DNA of 64,000 bases from Clonostachys chloroleuca (Eukaryota > Ascomycota > Sordariomycetes > Hypocreales > Bionectriaceae): positions 4,774,001 through 4,838,000 of the forward strand of contig JBANAY010000004.1 in assembly GCA_037952775.1 (NCBI GenBank), written 5' to 3'. A program made the translations under genes and the position numbers. Each line of letters begins with the position of its first letter. Positions within the stretch are counted from its first letter, which is position 1. The notes beneath the pieces are model-generated. The model searched no databases, was not told the origin of the DNA, and worked only from the letters and a program-made list of their open reading frames with translations. This document shows, in pieces, positions 47,001 to 57,229 of this stretch.

Positions 47001-47435
47001 GATGTTCTCTTCCACCTCTCACCCAAGGCTGTCAAGTCCATCCTACGCGAAGCTGCTGCCGAGCCCGGTGTTCGAAAGCAGTCACAGTTCAAGAACCTCG
47101 ATGATCGCACCGGCAAGGTACCTCTTCCGATACGTGCGCACCCCATCGAAATCCTTCTCGAGGAGCTCCAGCGTGTGTATGATGATACCTTGATCTTCTT
47201 CCGTGCTGGGGTTGAAGGAATTGCCGATGAGGACAGTGACCACATCATTGGCGCCATCTGGAACCCTCGTTTACAGCAGCAAAAGTTCAGGGCTGGGTTG
47301 CCATACAATATCCGCAAGATACCTGACGCAGAGGGCGATGTCGTAGAAGTAAACCGCCAAGCCGTACTGCTTGAGATTGCCAGGATCGGCGGAGAGATGA
47401 TCAAGAAGATTGAGGAGCTAGAAGAGGATGACTAA
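44057..47435 (+). CDS. UTP22: U3 snoRNP protein Utp22 (Nrap family)
   Basis: Two exons, 44057-44302 and 44364-47435, joined in phase 0 (GTGAGT..CCAG). The product is 1105 residues, in the normal range. The Nrap domains run through the protein: KFEKKHRITVPYPEPRP, VVGSYVARSMVKTQSRFCVD with VDMIVQMPK, the second nucleotidyltransferase-like fold with TWLQQRGFGSS and GGFGHFEWSLLLALLLQTGG, then WGEKAELRRFKDGSILECVE and LTPYPWKMPSSASTGFLRTL. The C-terminus is acidic. Utp22 belongs to the small-subunit processome, where it pairs with Rrp7 and acts in early 18S rRNA maturation in the nucleolus. It is divergent from SURF6 and convergent with Pom152. The start at 44057 gives MESSSKRRKLEHSGS, a typical basic N-terminus. 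Confidence 0.97.
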
Positions 47436-47825
47436 AAGGGGCATGTAAGATCATTATTGCAGCATCACAATCATAGAGACATGTTCTTAAGCTGTATATA
47501 CCAAGGGGGGGGGGGGGGGGGGGGGGGGGGGGTAATGGATATTTTTGGATAGGCTAGATACTATTGGGGAAGCAGAATACTCAAAAAGCAAAAAAGGCAT
47601 GATATATAAAAGAAATTACCGGCGGTTCTATCCCATCACTCAACCGACCCACCCATTTCCTCGTTTTGAAACGCCGTGCCATGACAAAGATGCATACCAT
47701 ATGTACAGAATTGTTCTTCCATGAGAAACTGACTGTCTCTCGCCACCGCCCAATTCTCATTTCTTGACAAATTCAGGTTTGCTCGTCTCTCTTCTCCAGT
47801 GTAATATGGTCCGTCCATCCTACTC
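47436..47825. other. Convergent 3' intergenic region with poly-G
   Basis: 390 bases between the stops of Utp22 and Pom152. The G28 tract at 47505-47532 lies 70 bases after the Utp22 stop, probably within its 3' UTR. Confidence 0.5.
47505..47532. repeat. Poly-G tract, 28 bases
   Basis: An uninterrupted G28, the longest homopolymer in the window. The true length in the genome is uncertain because such runs are hard to sequence. Confidence 0.9.
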
Positions 47826-50800
47826 TTACCGACCATCACTCTTAACAACCTGCTGGGTTGAGAAGGAGCAATACTTATCTTTGATTGCAACCACCTCGTA
47901 TGTACCCTCCTGGCTTGCCTTGATGATCTTCTTGTGATCATACGAGACATCATGCCTTGTTTCCAAGACAACACTCTTCTGGCCCTTCCTGGCGTTGGAG
48001 CTTCGCGTGAACGTGAATTCAAAAGGAGGTGTGCCCCAGAACTCAAACTGAATGGGCACCTCGCCACCCTCATGGATATCGACCCGAGACTGTTTGCCCT
48101 GGCTGATCTGGACACTGGGAAGAGGATGAATCCTGGTCGGGATGTTCACAGTCGCACGGCATTCGCTGGCCTTGTCAGAGATACTTGTAATGATAAAATC
48201 ACCAGGCTTCTCGGCAACACGACGGAAGCTAGTTGTCTGGGACTTGGCATTCCAGCGCCCGTTGAAGTCATAGGTAATGTCAAACGGTGGTGTACCAGAC
48301 AGGGTGTAGGCGATACGCTCGCCCACGCAGAAGTCTTTCCGGGTCTCGAGGGGATAAATTGAGGGAGCATCATAGAGCTGGATTTGGACAGATGGCCCAC
48401 CAATTTCATACTTCTGCTGGCATCCGCGAGCATCGCGCACACTACGGATGCGGATGTGCTGACTTCCAAGGCGGAGGTGCTGTCGTGGAATCTGCATGCC
48501 ATAATCATAAGAGCTAATAGCAGGAACGCTGAAGGTCTCGGGAGGAGAGCCAGCTTGGTGCTTGACTTCAAACTCGATATAGAAGGGTGCCACACCGGTA
48601 AGCTTAATAGGGATCTTATCCTCCTGTTCCTGCTCCTCCATGCAGTACTTGAACGATTGACTAGCCTTGGAGAATGAAGCGGAAGGCTTTGCATTCACAT
48701 GCTGCTTGACAATGAGGGGGCTAAAGTTCTTGTCGATATCATAAAGGTTATCAGCAAGTCCAAAGAAGGTATATGCATAATCCCCAGCTTTCGAGGTATC
48801 CATAGAGATCGCTGCTTTATGCAGAGCTGCATCGAAGTTCTTGCGGCCCAAGGAACCGGAGCCCGCGGCTGGTTTATGTTTGATTTCATAATCCACGTGG
48901 AAAGGAGGAGATCCTGATGAGGGGTTAGTTGCATGTCATACACAGCATAGGCAAAACACTGTTAAACTTACCCTTAAGATTGACCTCAAACCCGTCAATA
49001 TCTCCTTCACAAACATCTTGCTTGGAAAAAGTGGTACCGGCCTCGGTACGGATGCTTTCGGACTCGATCAAGGATAATTCGGGGCGAGGGAACCATCCCA
49101 CCTCGAAGGTCGATGCATTAGGATCGACACTTCCAACACATTGGTTATCGGCTACCTCGACGATTTCGTAGACCCCGCTAGATTTGACTACAAGGTAGTC
49201 GTTGGCGCCATTAATAAACTTGGTGATAACATCTCCTCCATAGTTGAGGTTCCTGTACTTGACTTCCCAAGGCCCGTCACCCTGAAGGCGAAGAGGCAAT
49301 CTCTGAGGAGTATTCTCAACGGACATGATGGTCCTCTTCTGCTCAACGAGACCGAAGGCAGCTCTTGGCCTCTGTCGTCGTACATTGATCTTAAGTTGAT
49401 CTTGCAAGAAGGTTCGGCAGCCTCGGACATCCTGAACACTGCTCAAAGCCAAGACATACTCTCCTCCTTTGGTGAGAGGTGAGGTTTTGATCGTATACTT
49501 GGGTTCCTGAATGCTCGTAGCACGGTGCGTCTTACGCTTGCCATCGTGAACAATCTCCCATTCAAGAGTGAAAGGAGGGTCGCTGCCCAAGTAAACATCA
49601 GTCTCTACTTCCGAGTCAAGACAAGCATTGACCACAGGATGGCGCTTAGCAATGAAAGCAGATGCTACTGGCTTCACTACCTGTTCCAAAACCTTGTCTT
49701 GTCCCGTAAGTGGCACATTCTTGTACACACCGTCGTCAATCGACTTGAACACATATGTGTGACGTCCGGCGGTGTCAGGTACAAGCTCAATCTGGGAACG
49801 CAGGCCTCTCTCCACAACATGCTTCTTGAGCCTTGTCTTGCCATCATCATCAGTAACCTCATATCGAACAACGAAAGGTGGGGTTCCAACAAGGTCCAGG
49901 TCGACACGAAGTCCGATAGAGTTGCCCGCACACTTATCAGAGATTTCCTCAGACCGAAGCTCCAGCCGAGGTTCAAGTGGGTTCAGAACCAAACAGGAGG
50001 AGGGCTCCTCAATTTGACCCTCACATTGCCCACTGGAAACTGACTTGAGGGTGTACAGTCCAGGAGCTGAGACGGAAGGCTTTATCTGGTGTGAATTCTG
50101 GGCGACATGGCTGCCGAAAGAGACTTCATCACCGTGATCTCCACTGTCGGTGAGACTGCTGATGGGGGAAAAGGCCCAGCTAATGCTATGGGAAGAATCA
50201 TCCAGGGGGCCTGCCAAGCTGAATTCAACCGGCAGGTGCGCAGAGTGACCCTTTGCAATCCTGAGGGGATTCTTGAGATCACAACCCTCCATACGGATCT
50301 TGGGGCGCTCCTTGACCATGAACTTATGAGATAATTCCTGGTTCTTGACCTTTGATGGCTGATTGTCAGGCTCCCCGTACTTAACCACGTTCCCAAAAGC
50401 ATCATGAACTTCATCAACGGTATATTGCCAGTCTCCAGAAGGTGTCAATGACTCGTTCAGGGCGACAGAAATTCTAGACGGCCGAACCCAAGCAAGGACA
50501 TCCTGCTCATCTGACTCCAAAGGTGTTGATACACCGCTCAGAGGGGATGAGAAGCCATCAGGCTGCAAGCTCTGGAAGTGGAAGCTGCGGTTCTTACCAT
50601 TTATCGCCCGACTATAAACGATTTTTAGAGGCGGGGAGCCAATGACCTGTAATGAGAGATCTGATAAATCCCCAATACATCTTGCAGCTGAGTCTGCTGC
50701 TCGGAAGTGTGCCTCGGGACAGGGTACCACGTAGGTATCCTTGGTCGACCTTTGAACCTCCAGTTTGTACTCATCCAGGACTCTTCCCAGTCGGTAGATA

Positions 50801-51747
50801 CCAGTCTTCTTGACAGGGTACTCCCACCGGAAACCATCACTGCTGGGATCCGCATTTTGCTCCCGAACCAGCTTGGCCAGCTTGCTCACCTCCCTGTTAG
50901 GAAGTTTGATTATCTCTTCCTTATTGGTGAAAATATCGGTTCGAACGATTTCGATTTCGGCAGGAACCGTGGCATTGAAGTATATAGGTAACGAGATTCC
51001 CTGTCTCGACTTTGCAGGTGGGATGCAGAACGGCTCGTGGTCGGGGTTCAACACTGCAGACCCTTCAGGTAAAATGTTGATGATTTGCTTGCCCATGATG
51101 AGCGAGTGGTTATTGAGCAAACTCGAGACTTTGACGTTATGTTCGGAAACGGAAATTTCGCGATCGTACAAGACCTTGGCGAAAGCGAGGAGCCATGAAA
51201 AGAAGGGAACCTAGATAGTGAACAGTCGGTCAATATCACAGCCTAGTCCGAGATCGAGAACAAAGACAACACTTACAGGCACGAGGAACATGAGGAACCA
51301 GTTCGCAACCACATGTACGAGGTAGATGGATGTCACAACGGCTTGAGACGGCTCCAGCCATGGTATTCGCAGCTCGGGCAAAACAAAGAAGTAGACGCAG
51401 TCGATTACAATCCACTTCAAAAACATGCTCCAAGAACCTTCGCCCTCCTCAACCACAGCCACCCAATTATATAGCTTCCATATTAATAGCCCGACGTAGA
51501 GAGCAAAGGCGTAGAATCGCTGGGAGGGCGCGTCAAGAACTGTCAAAGGTATCAACGGCTGGCTGCCAGCAGGCTTGGCGGGCGTATTTTCAGGAGCTTG
51601 AGGCAGAGACTGCTGCTTGACCCTGGAAGCACTGGCGGTGGAAGAAACGGTTCCCACAGTGCTCGGGGTATCTTGAGGAATCTGTCGTCGTGCGGTCGTG
51701 GCTGGGGTTGTTGGAAACCCAGACCGGAGTCGGGGAGTTGCATTCAT
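47826..51747 (-). CDS. POM152: Nuclear pore membrane glycoprotein Pom152
   Basis: Three exons: 51747-51277, 51210-48972 and 48913-47826. Both introns have GTAAGT donors and the phases agree. The product is 1265 residues, near the fungal norm of about 1250-1340. An N-terminal cytosolic segment precedes hydrophobic spans at about 78-100, 107-125 and 136-170. The rest is a long lumenal part made of repeated Ig-like domains with recurring GSPPL/GTPPF/GVAPF-type strand motifs (for example [53 protein letters not shown]). Pom152 is the lumenal ring component that anchors the nuclear pore. The first intron interrupts the third hydrophobic span. Confidence 0.97.
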
Positions 51748-52635
51748 CGCATTCCGTGTACAGCGCCGAGTCTGCGACGAAGCATCGAGTTTCGCTGGAA
51801 GCTGTTGTTTGCTTCAGTAACACCTCCGAAACTGGGTGTCGGTCGAAGCCCGTATGCAAATGGGATATATCTGCTGTGGGTGATGGTGATGTTTGGTGCT
51901 GGGAGCCAATTTATAAATTCCATTCACGGTTGTTGCTTTTTTGCCTGGTCCAAGCAGGCCTCTGACGCGCCGTGCATAATATTTTCACAACTCGGGGAGC
52001 TCCCTTTGTGCACATTTTATCCCTGCAACTGCCACTAAGTAAGGCCTGCAGCTGTGGCGTGGCGCTTTCCCTAAACCGCCCCGTTTTAGCGGGCGCTCTC
52101 TCCAGAACAGTCCTACCTTACTGCCAACTAACCTAACAGGCCTAATGATGCACTTTGTGTGATCGCATCATCTCCAGAGAAGTTTATAATAGCAATGCCA
52201 CTTTTTAATCTACCTCGTCACGTTTAATGGACTCAATCTTTTTAAATAATCCAGATGATAACAAAGACAGAGGATACACAAGTTATCATCAGTGTGAGCG
52301 CATTTTACCCGGCTTCTCCATACCAACCACAGCCAAGGACATGACCGAATATTCAAGCTTCACTGGGAGACCTACATCCACACCTCGCGAATAATCCAGC
52401 AACGCTTCCATATCTTTCCTGGCCAGTGATGCCGCTGAAACGGAATAAATACGCAAGTTCGCATATAGCTAGCTAACGTTCTCTTTTTATCCCCTTGTCA
52501 TCCATCTCTTCTCTTTCCACCCGCCGCAAACAGGCTGGTTCCATCTCCAGACCCTTTGCCTTCTGCCTTCTACCTTCAATCATCGTAACCAAGCAGGGTC
52601 TCTCTTTGGAATCCCAGTGCTGTTTCAATATAGTC
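51748..52635. promoter_or_regulatory. Divergent promoter region, Pom152 / UCH
   Basis: 0.89 kb between the two start codons. The frame of the deubiquitinase gene is open upstream to an ATG at 52495 in CT-rich, UTR-like sequence. No repeats or RNA genes are seen. Confidence 0.4.
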
Positions 52636-54371
52636 ATGGAAGTGGAACATTCTGGCCCGGATGTCATTCATATGGAAGGCGAACCTGCACCCCTCCAGAA
52701 TGAACAACCACAGCCTTTGAGGCGTTCAGGGCGCCAACCTGTGAAGCCGAAGCGCCTTGACTCATCCGATTCAGCATACGAATCTCCTTCCAAAAAATCA
52801 AAAGCAGCAAACACATCGCCAGGACGCCGGCGGAATCCAAAGCGCAAAGTAAGCCAGCAGTGTGAGCTTGCAGGCCATCTTCCAGCCAACCTTCTCGAGG
52901 AAGCTCTCAAACCTCTAGACACCAATGACATTGAAGAATGGGAAGGATGGGTCGAGCTCGAATCTGACCCGGTAAGTTCCATTGTCATTAAGTTTCCATT
53001 ATGTACTATCCCAGGAACCTAACACGTTGACACAGGCATTTTTCAACATCATCCTTCGGGATCTAGGCGTTGAGAATGTCAAAGCCCAGGAGCTGTTCAC
53101 TGTCGAACAGGAATTCATGGACCTATTACCGTATGCCAATCATAAAACTAGCCAACTCCCCTTCTATTTCGTCTAACCCTGTCCTTAGCAAGCCGGTGTT
53201 TGGCCTAATATTTCTGTTCGAATATCTCCCAGAGGAGGACGAGACCGAGGATGAAGAAAACCCTAGCGGAATATGGTTCGCTAATCAGGTTTGTACCCAG
53301 ATATACCATTCAGTACTTTCTTCGTTTATGCTAATTTTTTTTTCTAATGCCAGACTACTAACAATGCTTGCGCCACGGTTGCGCTTCTCAACATTGTCAT
53401 GAACGCACCAGGTGTTCGGTTAGGTGAAACTCTTAAGGAGTTTAAAGAATCCACCAAGGACCTGAGTACAGCTCTAAGAGGTCATCGACTCAGCTCGAAT
53501 CCGTATATTCGTAGGATTCATAATTCGCTGACTCGTCGCATGGATCATCTTAATGCGGATCTCGCGCTTGAGAACGAAGCCAGCGAAGCAGCTTCTAAGA
53601 AATCCAAGACTCGATATACTAACAAAGGTGGTAAGAGAGCCCAAACGCGTAAGAAGCTTAAAGAGTCTGAATATGGGTTCCATTTTGTTGCCTACGTCCC
53701 AGCTGATGGGTATGTGTGGGAGTTGGATGGGCTCAAAACAAAACCTCATCGACTAGGTATGTTAAAGAAGTGCCTTAGCGCATACGTGAAGAAGAAGTGT
53801 GAAAAGCTTATATTCTCTCATAGGACCCCTAGAATCCGAAGACTGGACAACAGTCGCTCGTCCTTACATTGAGGCTCGAATGCTTCAATATGAAGGGACT
53901 CAGCTGTCCTTCAACCTGCTGGCGCTATGTCAAAGCCCCCTCGCTGTCCACTCCCAGGCTATTGCTGGAGCTCTCGCGTCGCTGCAATGCTTCCAGAATG
54001 CGCTACGTTCCCGGCCCAGCTTTTCAAACCTTGAAATATCACAAAAAGACAACTCAAACCTTAGTGACGCATCATTATTATCCGAGTTCCAGCTTACAAA
54101 GGCAACTATTGAAACGGCCGAAGTGCCCCAGTCACTTCGTGAACAGATCGAGCAGCCCAGCATATCTGTCGAGGAGGCGCATAGTCTCTTTGAGAAATTG
54201 ACACTCGAAGTCAAGTCCACTATGGGAGAATACAGATCCGAAATGATTGCATTGGCAGAAGACGAGCATCGAGTTCAGGGGCGCAAGAAAGACTACGCGC
54301 CAGCGTTACACAAATGGGTAACCAAGCTCGCCGAGAAGGGGGCATTAGAGGAGCTGATCAAAATTTCATAA
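52636..54371 (+). CDS. Ubiquitin C-terminal hydrolase, UCH-L5/UCH37-like
   Basis: Five exons: 52636-52971, 53036-53130, 53189-53288, 53354-53756 and 53824-54371. All introns are GT..AG and the phases close on 493 residues. The peptidase C12 active site is intact: the oxyanion Gln177 in IWFANQ, catalytic Cys183 in NNACATVALLN, His287 in GFHFVAYV and Asp302 in WELDGL. The crossover-loop region between Cys and His is long and basic (KKSKTRYTNKGGKRAQTRKK). A C-terminal helical extension (about 440-493) resembles the ULD tail of UCH-L5. The first 95 residues are an extra basic, Ser/Pro-rich segment with nuclear-localisation-like clusters. Substrate is ubiquitin; a proteasome, INO80 or polycomb-like partner cannot be chosen from sequence. 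Confidence 0.93.
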
Positions 54372-54701
54372 AATGGACCATTGGCCCTCGTTCTGTTCTC
54401 GTGGGCTTATAATCAGCCCTTGATGCAAAACATCAAGCTGAGCAAGGTGGATTCGGTCATCTCACCTTTCTCCTCCTTTATTACCAATGCAAAGCAGAAT
54501 TTTAGATAAATATATTGTATTAAAAGAGGGTATTCCTGGTTACCGAACAGCTTTTCCCAGTGTGCTTTTACACTGCGTACGTCTTCCTTCCTTTTTACCT
54601 TTTTTTTTTTAGCTTGACTTTCATATGTATCTGGCTACGGCGGCCCAGGTACGTGTAAACACAGCAAACAGTAAGAAAAATGTTCTTCAGTCTCGGCTAC
54701 C
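54372..54701. other. Convergent 3' intergenic region
   Basis: 330 bases between the ends of the deubiquitinase (+) and F-box (-) genes, with a T12 run near 54600. Nothing else is seen. Confidence 0.4.
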
Positions 54702-56729
54702 TCAGTCATCCGGATACTGTTCCTTTAAGTTTGAGACGAAGCGACACGTCTGGGGATCAAATCTCTTGAAGAATTTCCCAGCATATATAAATGGCGTCCC
54801 AAGGACCAGCTCAGGATCATTGATGAGCTCGACGTTTTCTTCCGCGATGACAGCTCGCTCGGCAGAAGTAGATCGGCTGCACTTGCGTAAGCCAGAGCCA
54901 TCTCGGAATGATTATTGGACGAAATGAAACTTACATATAGGTGAAATAAGCCCTCTCGGGAGGTCGACCACTTTCAAGATCCGAGTCCTCCCTCTGCCTC
55001 GGATTACCTCCCATAAAGGTCCACCCAGTGATGGCTCCCACCCACCCGTAACGTCGGTGGCGGAATACTTGGCCGACTTCGAACGGCACGTCCTCGTTCC
55101 CCTTGTCACTCCTACTAAAGACTGAGGGGGGGGTGTTATCGCATTGCTGTGTATAGCGGACAATGCGCCATGCATCATCAACATCGGAGGGTGAAGGGCG
55201 GATGCGTCTCCGACGTGTAGTTGCAAAATGCCTATAGAGAGGCACCACATACTTATCCACGAGCCATACATCCTCTGGCCAGTGTCTGCAAAACTGGTCC
55301 ATGAATTTGTCGAACATTTCCTCCCAGTCAGGGCTAGAAGTAGGCACCAGGATCAGCATAGCCCAAAGGCTAGCGTGATAGCAGGCGTTCACGTTCATAG
55401 GCCCATGGCCGTGAAGGAGCCGCGTGAGATCTGTCTCTCCGTCGCGATCCTGCTGCCCCAAAAATATTTCGCAACTATGCCTGATATTGTTGGCCGTCCT
55501 AATGACAGTAGAGGACGTCGGGGTAGGGTCCATGGCGCCTAGCGAATTCTCCGAACCGAAACTGGCCAGTAAACTCCTGAGTTCCTGCTCAGGAACCTCA
55601 TCATCGTTACCGTGAGGATCCAAATACATCCGTTTTCCTGGTTGAGTGGCTTCGTCAACTCGTTTATTATCCAAATCCCGGCCTGGGACAGGTGATACAA
55701 CAACATGAATATGAGTGGGGAAAGCATTGCACCGTGCATCGAGCCCAATTCGTTGCGCCATACTGCAGTAAATGGCACTTGAGATGATTGGGATCGACTC
55801 GTGGTCCTCATGCTGTAACGCCTGTCCGATCAAGCAGTTTCTCAGATTGCGGTAGTCCCTCTCCGGATTTTGAAGGCCGGTCAGATTCCTCGCCCGGATC
55901 CATCTGTTGAGAGCAAGGGCCTTCTGGCGAGTTGTCCATTCGTCCATCTGTGGATATGTTGAACAGAACCTGGCAGTGAGGGCACCAAGACATTGAGTTA
56001 TCTATAGTATTTCGCAAGGGTTAGTCCGTATCTTTAATACACACTCCTGCAACTGCGCCATGGTACTCACGTCGTTCATGTCACCGAGTTGGCCATGCAA
56101 TACAAACATGTCGAACGCCCCGAGTGACTTCTCAAGCTCAAGTGGGTTGTGCGTATCTGACTCCGACTCCATGATCTTAAGAGATATCCACTGTTCGACA
56201 GCTAGATGCCTGTGGATTGCATCCAAGGCAGCATGAGCAAAGTATCTATATGGAATTGGTTAAATGTTTTTTTTTATTCAAGGCAAGGAGGGTGGCATTT
56301 TATTTTTGCTCAATTTTACCTTCTTGCCAAGACATCCTCAAATGAGTCGTCTGCATCGCAGTGCTCAAGCAGAAAATCCTTAGCATCATAACCAAACTTG
56401 GTTATCCGTTCAAACCTCTTGTGCCGGCCAACCTGGGTCCTTAGGATGCCGTTAAGCAAACGCGATATCTGCTTGTTCCGATCATATCTTAAAACAAAAA
56501 GTCTCTTCCAGTCCGTCTGGGGCGGTGGTAGTCTGAGGAGAGTCCTGAAAGCGTGGCTGGGGTGCCAATATTTGAAGGTCTGGATACAGTGAAATCTCCA
56601 TAGCAGTCCCTCCTTTGACAGTCGAGCCAGATGGCGACAGGTCAGACCAACGCCATGAAGGGTGTCCAAGGGCGAGAGGTAGAAGAGAATATGGCGGATG
56701 ATTTCATCCGGAAGCTGGTTGAGCGACAT
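54702..56729 (-). CDS. F-box protein with SirB1-like transglutaminase and YccV/HspQ-like domains (FBXO21-like)
   Basis: Four exons: 56729-56320, 56245-56071, 56001-54935 and 54876-54702. Phases agree and the product is 608 residues. The F-box is at the N-terminus (MSLNQLPDEIIRHILFYLSP, TCRHLARLSKEGLLWRFHC). The middle matches the SirB1/transglutaminase-like fold (RNCLIGQALQHEDHESIPI, MAQRIGLDARCNAFPTHIHV, RMYLDPHG). The C-terminus is a YccV-like hemimethylated-DNA-binding/HspQ-type domain (FEVGQVFRHRRYGWVGAITG, then ERAVIAEENVELI in the last exon). This order is that of human FBXO21, an SCF ubiquitin-ligase subunit. The last exon is essential: without it the YccV domain is cut. I placed its acceptor at GTGCAG|C to keep frame. 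The start is the ATG at 56729. Confidence 0.9.
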
Positions 56730-57229
56730 GATGATGCTCAAGGTCAGTTTGTCTCCAGAACTTGAGGCCCAAATGAAGATGCATCAGTGCGACCCAACTC
56801 CCCTCCCTCAACAGAGAGACTGAATATGTCATAGGTGCCGATCCGTTGGGTGTTTATACAGGTGGGGTCTACAAGTTTACACCTCCTTTAATCCGTTTTC
56901 GGACTGCACAATGAAGCATCCAGGCTATACCCGATTCGGATATAAAGTAAACAAGAAACCACTTACGCGCTTGTGCCCGCACAATTATCCAGATCCTTGT
57001 AGACATTCATAAGTTACATGACTTACACTGACCTCGACGCGACGGTGACTTGTTGTAAGTTGAAAACCACGGTACTGTGCGCCAAATTCTCTCGGTGCCT
57101 CGTCTCCGTCTCTAGGCCTATTCCAATTGCAGGCCTTTCCACTATGACCTATTCTTCTCAATGAATTAATCCACTTATCAACTGTATTGAATTCTTCTTA
57201 ACTTCTTCCACCGTGGAGAGACCCCAACC
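56730..57229. promoter_or_regulatory. Divergent promoter region, F-box / Pcp1-like
   Basis: 500 bases between two start codons. No TATA box or repeat is obvious. Confidence 0.4.

Noticed and set aside
47934..48362. Plus-strand frames opposite Pom152
   Set aside because: Shadows of the long Pom152 exons.
54876..54935. A frameshift in the F-box gene at its last exon
   Set aside because: First suspected when the acceptor was placed at CGCAAG. Using the next AG (GTGCAG) restores the frame without any indel.
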